Assembly (NCBI GenBank): GCA_049194865.1
Contig: JBLZWL010000130.1
Coordinates: forward strand, 14,116 to 78,115
Direction: 5' to 3'
Origin: Myxococcus terminator_A
GTDB taxonomy: Bacteria > Myxococcota > Myxococcia > Myxococcales > Myxococcaceae
Length of the DNA: 64,000 nt
Below are positions 33,543 to 40,704 of this stretch, in pieces. Both the position numbers and the translations under genes were made by a program. Position 1 is the stretch's first letter. Every line of letters begins with the position of its first letter. The notes below the pieces were generated by a model. The model did not search any database and was not told where the DNA came from. It saw only the letters and a program-made list of their open reading frames with translations.

Positions 33543-36500
33543 AAATGGGAGAGCTGCTCGCCGAGCTGAATCGGCGGGGCCTCGAGGTCTGGGCGGAAGG
33601 GGAGCACCTGAAGCTCCGAGGCCCGAAGGGGGCCGCGGGCGAGGAGCTCCGCAAGGTGCTCGCCGAGCACAAGCACGAGCTGCTGGCGCTGCTGCGAGAG
33701 CGCCACCGGGTGGACGAGGAGCGCCCCATCACCCCCGTTGCACGCACGGGGCCGGCCCCGCTGTCCTACGGGCAGCAGCGGCTGTGGTTCCTCGACCGCC
33801 TCGAGCCCGGCGGCGTCGCCTACAACCTGGTCATGCCCCTGCGCGTCGAGGGGCACCTCGACGCGGTGCTCCTGGAGCGCTGCTTCCTCGAAATCCTCCG
33901 GCGCCACGAAATCCTCCGCACGCGCTACGCCGAGCAGGAGGGCGTCCCGGTCCAGATCGTCGACCCCGAGCCACGGCTCGAGTTCGTGGTGATGGACGAG
34001 ACGGAGGTGTTCGCCTACGAGCCCGGAGGCCCGGAGGGGTTCCTCCGCCGCGAGGGGGAGCGGCCCTTCGACCTGTCCGAGGGACCGCTGACCCGCGTCC
34101 TCGTCATCGACCGGGGGACGAGGGGCCAGTACATCCAGGTCTGCCTGCATCACATCTCGGCGGACGTCTGGGCACGGGGAATCCTCATCCGCGAGCTGCT
34201 GACGCTCTACGCGGCCTTCGCCCAGGGGCAGCCCTCGCCGCTGCCGCCGCTGCCGCTCCAGTACTCCGACTTCGCCATCTGGCAGCGGAGTCATCTGCGG
34301 GGCGAGGTTCGCCGCGACCTGGTGGACGCCTGGAAGCGGCGACTGGCCGGGATGCCTCCGCTGCTGGAGCTCCCCACGGACCGGCCGCGTCCCCGGGTGC
34401 AGAGCCACGCAGGAGGTGAGGTCCACTTCGAGCTGGGGCCCCCGCTCACCGAGGCCCTGAAGGCCCTGAGCCATGCGGCCAACGCCACGCCCTTCATGGG
34501 CATGCTGGGCGCCTTCTTCGTCCTGCTGCACCGGCTCACCGGACGGGAGGACCTGGTGCTCGGCGCCAACTCAATCAACCGGACCCGCACCGAGCTGGAG
34601 CCCCTGGTGGGCTTCTTCGTCGACAACCTGGTGATGCGGGTGGACCTGGGAGGCCGCCCGGGCTTCTCCACCGTGGTGGAGCGCGTCCGGGAGGTGGTGC
34701 TCGATGCCTTCGCGCATCAGGACCTGCCCTTCGACCTGCTCGTCGAGGAGCTGAAGCCCGCGAGAAACCCCGGCTACAACCCGCTGTTCCAGACCGTGTT
34801 CTCCTGGACGCGGGCGCCAGGCGGGAGTCCGGAAGCGAGCGGGATGAAGATTCTGCCGCTCGAGTTCGAGACCACCACCTCCCGCTTCGACCTCAACCTC
34901 TTCGTGGAGGACCACGGAGACCGGCTCACGGTGCGGTTCGTGTTCAACCGGGGCCTCTTCGACCGGAGCACCCTCCAGCACTACTCGGACTGCTTCCAGC
35001 TGCTTCTCCAGGGGCTCCTCACCGAGCCCCAGCGGCCGGTGGCCGAGCTCCCCTTGCTTCCGGCGGCCGACCGCGAGCGCATCCTCCGGCAGTGGAACGA
35101 CACGCGCGCGGAGGGGGCCAGCGGGCCGTGTCTGCACGAGCTGTTCGAGGCCCGCGCGGCGCGGACCCCGGACGCCTGCGCCCTCATTGTCGGGGACTGG
35201 GAGCTGACCTACGGCGAGCTGGACCAGCGCAGTGACCGGCTCGCGGTGGCGCTGCAAGCGATGGGGGTGGGACCCGAGACGCGGGTCGGCGTCTGCATGG
35301 AGCGCTCGCCCGGATTGGTCGTGAGCCTGCTGGCGGTGCTCAAGGCGGGCGGCGTGTTCCTCGCGCTCGACCCGGACGAACCTCCCGCGCGACTGCGGCG
35401 CATCGTCGGCGATGCCCGTCCTCGGGTGCTGCTCACCTCGGGTGCGCAACCGGAGCTGGAGGCCGCCGCGACGGTCCTCCACGTGGACGCGTCGGCGGAG
35501 CACTTCCCGGGTGCCATCGGGGAGCGCCTGCGCCGGGACGTCACGCCCGACCACCTCGCCTACGTCCTCTACACCTCCGGTTCGACGGGCCAGCCGAAGG
35601 GCACGGAGGTGACGCACCGGAGCATCGTCAACTACCTGAAGTGGAGCGTGGAGGCGTACCGGCTCGACGAGGGCACGGGGAGCCCGGTGCTCGGGTCCAT
35701 CAGCTTCGACGGCACGCTGACGAGCCTCTTCGCCCCGCTCATCTCGGGACGCGCCCTGTTCCTGCTCCCACCGGGCCAGGAGCTGGACCTGCTGTCCTCC
35801 AGGGACTACCCCGAGCAGGGCTTCAGCTTCATCAAGCTGACGCCCTCCCACCTGCGGGCGTTCGACGGCCTGGGGCGACTGCGCGAGGTGCTCGAGCGGA
35901 CCCACGCGGTCGTGCTCGGTGGCGAGGGCCTTCACGGCGGAGACCTGGAGACGTGGCGCGCTCAAGGCCTCGCCGCGCGCGTCATCAACGAATACGGCCC
36001 GACCGAGGCCGCCGTGGCGTGCTGCTTCCACGAGGTGCCTTCGGGCGGAGGCCCGCTCCCCGAGCGCATCCCCATCGGCAAACCCATCGCCAACACCGAG
36101 CTGTATGTCCTGGACCGGAACGGACAGCCGGTGCCCGTCGGCGTGTCGGGTGAGCTGCACATCGGCGGCGCGGGGTTGGCCCGGGGCTACCTGGGGCGTC
36201 CGGACCTGACGGCCGAGCGCTTCGTCCCCAACCCCTTCGCGGGGGAGCCCTCTGGCCCGGGGGGGACGCGGCTCTATCGCACGGGAGACCTGGTCCGGTA
36301 CCTCCCGGACGGCACCCTCGAGTTCCTGGGGCGGCTGGACGACCAGCTCAAGATTCGTGGCCACCGCGTCGAGTCAGGAGAGGTGGAGGCTGCCCTCGCG
36401 CGACACCCGCGGGTCATCCACGCCGCCGTGGTGTTGCAGCGCGTTCCCGGCCAGGAGCCACGCCTCGTCGCCTACGTCCAGCCCGCGGAGCCACGACTCC

Positions 36501-37858
36501 CCGCTGACGGGGAGGGCCTGGAGGCCGCGGTGCGCAAGTCCCTCCAGGAGCAGCTCCCCGAGTACATGCGGCCGTCGGTCTTCCTCATCCTCGACGCGCT
36601 GCCGCTCACGTCCAGCGGCAAGGTCGACCGCAAGGCCCTTCCCCCACCGCCCACGGGGAGGCGGGAGAGCGGGCTGGCGAGGCGCGACGCGGGGGCGCTG
36701 ACCGACACGGAGCGCAAGCTCCAGGGCCTCTACGGCGAGCTGCTGGGGCTCGACGCCGTGGCTCCCGGCGACAGCTTCTTCGACCTGGGAGGGCACTCGC
36801 TCCTGGCCATCACCCTCATCTCGCGCATCCGAAGCGTCCTGGACGTGGAGGTCCCCCTCAACGAAATCTTCGAGCGGCCCTCCGTGGAGGGCCTGGCTCG
36901 GTGGGTCGACGCGCAGGTCGGGGTGGTGGCCCCGCGACTGCCCGACGGCGTGGTGGCGCTGAAGCCGCGAGGACGCAACCCGCCGCTGTTCATCGCCCCG
37001 CCCTCCGCGGGCAATCCGGCCGTCTATGTCTCCCTCACCCGTCACCTGAGCCCCGAGCAGCCCGTCTTCGGCTTCCAGATGCCGGGCCTGATGGACGACA
37101 GCGCCCCCAGGGCCACCGTCGAGGAGACGGCGGCGCACTACGTGGACGTGATGCGGCGGGTCCAGCCCCAGGGGCCCTATCGCATCGCGGGGTGGTCCTT
37201 CGGGGGCATCGTCGTGTGCGAGATGGCGCGCCAGCTCGAAGCCCGGGGCGAGCAGGTCGCGCTGCTCGGCCTGATTGATGGCGCCTCGTTAGACCGCAAG
37301 GCCGCGCAGGACAGCCAGGACCTTCGGCAGGCGGTCTCCACGGGCTCGCAGCTCGTGAAGGTGCTGGTGGAGACCCCGCTCCCGCGCGACTACGAGAACT
37401 TCAGGCTCGTGGGCGAGTGGATGGGAATCAGCCTGCCCGAGACTCCCAGGGACCTCTGGCGCAAGGACTCGGGCGGGCGGCGCACCTACCTGAAGAGGTT
37501 CCTGAAGGACGTGGCGCGAACGGCCCGCAACATGCTGGTCACCCTGCGGGCGGAGCGCTCCTACACCTTCACCGCGTATGGCGGCCGCGCCACCCTCTTC
37601 AGGGCCGAGCCTCCGAGCGAAGGAAGGGATTCGCTCGTCGACAGCGTGCGCAGGTTCGCTCCCAATGGAGTGCAAGTCATCACGGTCCCCGGCAATCACA
37701 TGACACTCATCATGGATGAGAAGAACGCCGCGGTGCTGGCTTCACGGCTCCAGCAGTGTCTGGACGCGGTTGCATCGGGTGTGTCGATTCAAGAAGCCCC
37801 TCGGGCGCTGTTGCCCGCGAGCGGGTGGAACGCGCAGTTCTCGAAGGAGGTCGCGTGA
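33539..37858 (+). CDS. Terminal NRPS: docking, C, A (Asn-like), PCP, TE
   Basis: 1439 residues. TubC_N-type docking (1-52), condensation domain (75-500), A (530-1025), PCP (1065-1130, FFDLGGHSLL), type I thioesterase (1150-1400) with GWSFGG (Ser1220). The A-domain residues read DGTKVGEVAK from FDGTLTSLF, FIKLTP, VVLGGE and NEYGPTEAAVA, nearly the asparagine code DLTKVGEVGK. The module should amidate the polyketide acid with L-asparagine, and the TE should release it. In the C domain the HHxxxDG motif is HHISADV: His204, His205 and Asp209 are kept, while Gly is replaced by Val210. It is the last synthetic step of the pathway although more PKS genes lie downstream. The stop overlaps the next start. 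Confidence 0.92.
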   Translation: MKMGELLAELNRRGLEVWAEGEHLKLRGPKGAAGEELRKVLAEHKHELLALLRERHRVDEERPITPVARTGPAPLSYGQQRLWFLDRLEPGGVAYNLVMPLRVEGHLDAVLLERCFLEILRRHEILRTRYAEQEGVPVQIVDPEPRLEFVVMDETEVFAYEPGGPEGFLRREGERPFDLSEGPLTRVLVIDRGTRGQYIQVCLHHISADVWARGILIRELLTLYAAFAQGQPSPLPPLPLQYSDFAIWQRSHLRGEVRRDLVDAWKRRLAGMPPLLELPTDRPRPRVQSHAGGEVHFELGPPLTEALKALSHAANATPFMGMLGAFFVLLHRLTGREDLVLGANSINRTRTELEPLVGFFVDNLVMRVDLGGRPGFSTVVERVREVVLDAFAHQDLPFDLLVEELKPARNPGYNPLFQTVFSWTRAPGGSPEASGMKILPLEFETTTSRFDLNLFVEDHGDRLTVRFVFNRGLFDRSTLQHYSDCFQLLLQGLLTEPQRPVAELPLLPAADRERILRQWNDTRAEGASGPCLHELFEARAARTPDACALIVGDWELTYGELDQRSDRLAVALQAMGVGPETRVGVCMERSPGLVVSLLAVLKAGGVFLALDPDEPPARLRRIVGDARPRVLLTSGAQPELEAAATVLHVDASAEHFPGAIGERLRRDVTPDHLAYVLYTSGSTGQPKGTEVTHRSIVNYLKWSVEAYRLDEGTGSPVLGSISFDGTLTSLFAPLISGRALFLLPPGQELDLLSSRDYPEQGFSFIKLTPSHLRAFDGLGRLREVLERTHAVVLGGEGLHGGDLETWRAQGLAARVINEYGPTEAAVACCFHEVPSGGGPLPERIPIGKPIANTELYVLDRNGQPVPVGVSGELHIGGAGLARGYLGRPDLTAERFVPNPFAGEPSGPGGTRLYRTGDLVRYLPDGTLEFLGRLDDQLKIRGHRVESGEVEAALARHPRVIHAAVVLQRVPGQEPRLVAYVQPAEPRLPADGEGLEAAVRKSLQEQLPEYMRPSVFLILDALPLTSSGKVDRKALPPPPTGRRESGLARRDAGALTDTERKLQGLYGELLGLDAVAPGDSFFDLGGHSLLAITLISRIRSVLDVEVPLNEIFERPSVEGLARWVDAQVGVVAPRLPDGVVALKPRGRNPPLFIAPPSAGNPAVYVSLTRHLSPEQPVFGFQMPGLMDDSAPRATVEETAAHYVDVMRRVQPQGPYRIAGWSFGGIVVCEMARQLEARGEQVALLGLIDGASLDRKAAQDSQDLRQAVSTGSQLVKVLVETPLPRDYENFRLVGEWMGISLPETPRDLWRKDSGGRRTYLKRFLKDVARTARNMLVTLRAERSYTFTAYGGRATLFRAEPPSEGRDSLVDSVRRFAPNGVQVITVPGNHMTLIMDEKNAAVLASRLQQCLDAVASGVSIQEAPRALLPASGWNAQFSKEVA

Positions 37859-38958
37859 TGCCGCATCGAATCCTGTCAATGGATGGTTCCTCCATCTCCG
37901 GTGGAGAGGGCTATGTCACCACTGGGATGCTGGGAGCGCTTCGGCAGACGCTCGACTCAGGAGGTGACCGACGAACCCTGCTCAATCAGGTGGACCTCTT
38001 CGTGGGCACCTCCGCGGGCTCCTTCAACGCGGCCTTCTTCGCCAGCGAGGCGGACCCGGACAGCGCCTTCGACAAGAGCCTCCAGTTCTGGGGCGAGGCC
38101 GTCGCCATGAACAGGAAGGGCGTGTCCGTCGGACGCTCCCTGAGGGCGCTGACGGGCACCAGCTCGTTGCTCGACTCCAACTACATGCGCGACTTCCTGG
38201 GCGGCTACTTCGGGATGACGACGCGGCTGGGGGACCTCAAGCGCAAGGTCGTGATTCCGAGCTTCCAGCTCGACGGGCAGCGCAAGGGCGTGCGGACCTG
38301 GAAGTCGAAGATCTTCCACAACACGGGCCCGGACAATGACCCTGACCTGAACGAGCTGCTCGTCGACGTCCTGATGCGCAGCGGGTCTCCTCCGCTCTCC
38401 TATCCCATCTATCAGGGGCTCAAGAAGCAGGGCAGCGGCTACGTGGATGGCGGGCTCTACGCCAACAATCCCTCGCTCGTGGGGTTGGCCCAGGCCATCA
38501 ACAACATGTCCCGTCCGAGCAAGCACGAGCAGGTGGACACGCTGGCGACCGAGCCGCCCAGCCTGGACTCCATCCTGGTGCTGTCATCGGGCAATGGCAT
38601 CATGTCCACCTATCTCGCGCCCACCTTCTGTGAGGGAGAGGCCAACTGGGGCTTCGCCCCGTGGCTCCTGGACACCCGCGACCCGATGGTGCTGGTGAAG
38701 ATGTTGCTGGAGGCGGGCTCGGACGCGGTGAACTACCAGTGCCGCATGATTCTCCGGAAGAAGTACTTCCGGCTGAATCCCGTCGTGGAGCAGCGGATCT
38801 CCGCCTACGACCAGAAGCAGGTGGGGACGGCGCTCGTCGAGATGCTGAGCCAGCAGTCCACCATGGACCAGCTCCAGCGAACGCGGCACTGGCTCGAGAA
38901 GTCCGGCTGGCTGGGGGACTCGCGGCAGGGCGCGCCGCCCTCACAGGTCGGGACCTGA
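37858..38958 (+). CDS. Patatin-like phospholipase / acyl hydrolase
   Basis: 366 residues from ATG 37858, which overlaps the NRPS stop and has an AAGGAGG site. Patatin signature: oxyanion region DGSSISGGEG (a variant of DGGGxRG), nucleophile elbow GTSAG (Ser52), and YVDGG with Asp197 completing the Ser-Asp dyad. Patatins cleave ester or thioester-like acyl bonds in lipids. No signal peptide or membrane segment is seen, so it is probably cytoplasmic. Its place directly behind the TE-bearing NRPS suggests editing, release or an acyl-transfer step, or turnover of a lipid anchor; none of these is shown by sequence. It is translationally coupled to the NRPS, so it belongs to the operon. Confidence 0.85.
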   Translation: MPHRILSMDGSSISGGEGYVTTGMLGALRQTLDSGGDRRTLLNQVDLFVGTSAGSFNAAFFASEADPDSAFDKSLQFWGEAVAMNRKGVSVGRSLRALTGTSSLLDSNYMRDFLGGYFGMTTRLGDLKRKVVIPSFQLDGQRKGVRTWKSKIFHNTGPDNDPDLNELLVDVLMRSGSPPLSYPIYQGLKKQGSGYVDGGLYANNPSLVGLAQAINNMSRPSKHEQVDTLATEPPSLDSILVLSSGNGIMSTYLAPTFCEGEANWGFAPWLLDTRDPMVLVKMLLEAGSDAVNYQCRMILRKKYFRLNPVVEQRISAYDQKQVGTALVEMLSQQSTMDQLQRTRHWLEKSGWLGDSRQGAPPSQVGT

Positions 38959-39006
38959 TGTGCGTGGGAGACCGAGTGTGGCCAGCCAACGGCGAGGTGA
39001 GCTGAG

Positions 39007-40158
39007 ATGACCCGAATCCTCCTTGTCTCGGGAAGCGGCGGCGTGGGCAAGACGACGGTGGCGGCGGCGACGGGCCTGGCGGCCTCGCGTCGGGGCCTGC
39101 GCACGCTGGTCCTCTCCTTCGACTCTTCCCGAGACCTGAGCGGTGCCTTTGGCCTGGAGGTGCCGGTGCTCCCGGGGGCCAGTGGCCTGCCCGTTCGCCT
39201 CAATGACCACCTGCACCTCCAGGAGCTCGATGTCCCGTCGGAGCTTCGGCGCCGCTGGAGCGAGGGCCGCGGCGAGGTGGCCGCGCTGCTGGGCGGTGGG
39301 CTGGAGGACGTGGCGGCGGAGGAGGTGGCGCTCACCCCGGGGCTGGATGCGCTGCTGGCGCTCCTCCTGCTCGGCGAGTACACCCGCGCGCGGACGTACG
39401 AGCTCATCATCATCGATGCTCCCAGCACGGGGGACGCGCTGCGCTTCGTCGGCGGCGCGGATTGCGTGAGCTGGTACGCGCGCAGAGCGAGGGCGCCGGA
39501 GCAGAGCGCTCGGCGGGCGAGGCCCTCGCGCACGGACCCCGATGTGCTCCACGGGGCGAGTGACAGGCTGATGGACGTGGGCGCGCTGCTGCGCGACCCC
39601 ACGGTGACGACCCTGCGGCTGGTGACCACCCATGACCGGAGGGCCGAACAGGCCACCCGGCGGGCCTGCACGGCGTTCGGTCTGCAAGGCATTGCCTTGG
39701 ATGGCATCGTCCTCAATCGCCTGGTGCCGGCGGGAACGGCCGAGTCCCCGGACGCGGCGCTCGCCCGGCACCCCGCGGTCGAGAACCTCCAGCGCCTCGT
39801 CGGCTCCATCCCCGTGACAGGGATTGCGCTCCAAGGAGGAGAGGTGGTCGGAGAAGGGACGCTTGAGACCTTCTCGGCGCTGCTCTACCGAGGCGAGGAC
39901 CCGGCGCGGCTCATGGTCATCCATCCCGCCCTCGGGGTTGGAAAGGATGCCGTGGATGTGTACAGGCTGGAGGTCAAGCTGCCCTTCGTGAGCAAGGAAG
40001 AGGTCACGCTCTCCCGGCGCGAGGCGGAGCTCGTCATCCAGGTAGGTGCCTTCCGACGCAATGTCCTGCTCCCTAGGATGATTGCGCGGCTCGCCACCGT
40101 CGGGGCGAGCATGGATGGCGACAAACTTGTCGTTGAGTTCAAGAAAGAGAGGGTTTGA
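39007..40158 (+). CDS. ArsA/Get3-family ATPase with C-terminal HSP20-like domain
   Basis: 383 residues. The N-terminal P-loop ATPase has SGSGGVGKTTV (Lys15), the FDSSRDLSGAFG switch I region and YELIIIDAPSTGDALRF. The last ~75 residues (YRLEVKLPFVSKEEVTLSRREAEL...) match the ArsA_HSP20 beta-sandwich found in cyanobacterial and actinobacterial members. ArsA/Get3 proteins use ATP to drive transport or deliver membrane proteins. The signature lysine that precedes GG in GKGGVGKT is Ser10 here, so dimer catalysis may be altered. It is followed after two bases by a small unknown gene, and lies 48 bases behind the patatin. A role in product export, membrane targeting or complex assembly is a guess. 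Confidence 0.82.
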   Translation: MTRILLVSGSGGVGKTTVAAATGLAASRRGLRTLVLSFDSSRDLSGAFGLEVPVLPGASGLPVRLNDHLHLQELDVPSELRRRWSEGRGEVAALLGGGLEDVAAEEVALTPGLDALLALLLLGEYTRARTYELIIIDAPSTGDALRFVGGADCVSWYARRARAPEQSARRARPSRTDPDVLHGASDRLMDVGALLRDPTVTTLRLVTTHDRRAEQATRRACTAFGLQGIALDGIVLNRLVPAGTAESPDAALARHPAVENLQRLVGSIPVTGIALQGGEVVGEGTLETFSALLYRGEDPARLMVIHPALGVGKDAVDVYRLEVKLPFVSKEEVTLSRREAELVIQVGAFRRNVLLPRMIARLATVGASMDGDKLVVEFKKERV

Positions 40159-40160
40159 AT

Positions 40161-40610
40161 ATGGCCTGGCAGAAAAAGAGTTTGCCGAAGGGCTTCTTCC
40201 GGTTCGAGACCCAGCCCGAGGAAGGGGCCAAGGTCGCCGAGGTCGTCGACGCCGTGGTTCCAGGAGGGCGAGGCTTCGTCCAGCAGCTCTTCCGCGCGAA
40301 GAGAGATTTGCTGCAGGGCTTCTCCCATCTGCTCCAGGCGCAGATTCACGAGCTGGAGCACATCGACTCGGCCATCCAGACGGGGGCGCCGCTCAGCCCG
40401 CGCATGATGACCATCAAGCAGTTGATGGATGAGGCCAGCGCGAAGCTCCGCGCGTCCAAGGGCGCACCGCCCCACGAACCCCCGGCGTCTGACAAGGCCA
40501 GCGCCCCGGGCAATCCCACACATGGCGCCGCGGGCAGCGGCAGGGCCACGGAAGGCGGTCCGGACAGCCGCTCCGGCTCCACGGGCCCGGAGAAGATCAT
40601 CCTCACCTAG
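40161..40610 (+). CDS. Small protein with helical N-half and disordered C-tail, function unknown
   Basis: 149 residues from ATG 40161, two bases after the ArsA-like stop and behind a GAGAGGG site; TTG 40155 would overlap. Residues 1-95 are predicted largely helical (FVQQLFRAKRDLLQGFSHLL, then IHELEHIDSAI and MMTIKQLMDEASAKL) and could form a coiled-coil or adaptor. Residues 96-149 are rich in Pro, Gly, Ser, Thr and Ala and look disordered. No signal peptide or membrane span is seen. The family is not recognised. Its tight spacing suggests it works with the ArsA-like ATPase, perhaps as partner or cargo adaptor. Confidence 0.65.
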   Translation: MAWQKKSLPKGFFRFETQPEEGAKVAEVVDAVVPGGRGFVQQLFRAKRDLLQGFSHLLQAQIHELEHIDSAIQTGAPLSPRMMTIKQLMDEASAKLRASKGAPPHEPPASDKASAPGNPTHGAAGSGRATEGGPDSRSGSTGPEKIILT

Positions 40611-40704
40611 TCCGGGTCATCCGCGTTGTGCATCCACGGTTTTCCTCGCCACGACGGTGGGCGCTGTCCCGCCGCGGGCGAGGTGTCGTCGAGGAGGCGG
40701 TCGC

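Noticed and set aside
40429..40704. N-terminal extension of the MT-KR-ACP protein
   Set aside because: Overlaps the end of the preceding small gene and is Arg/Pro-rich low complexity; ATG 40705 gives a clean docking helix.
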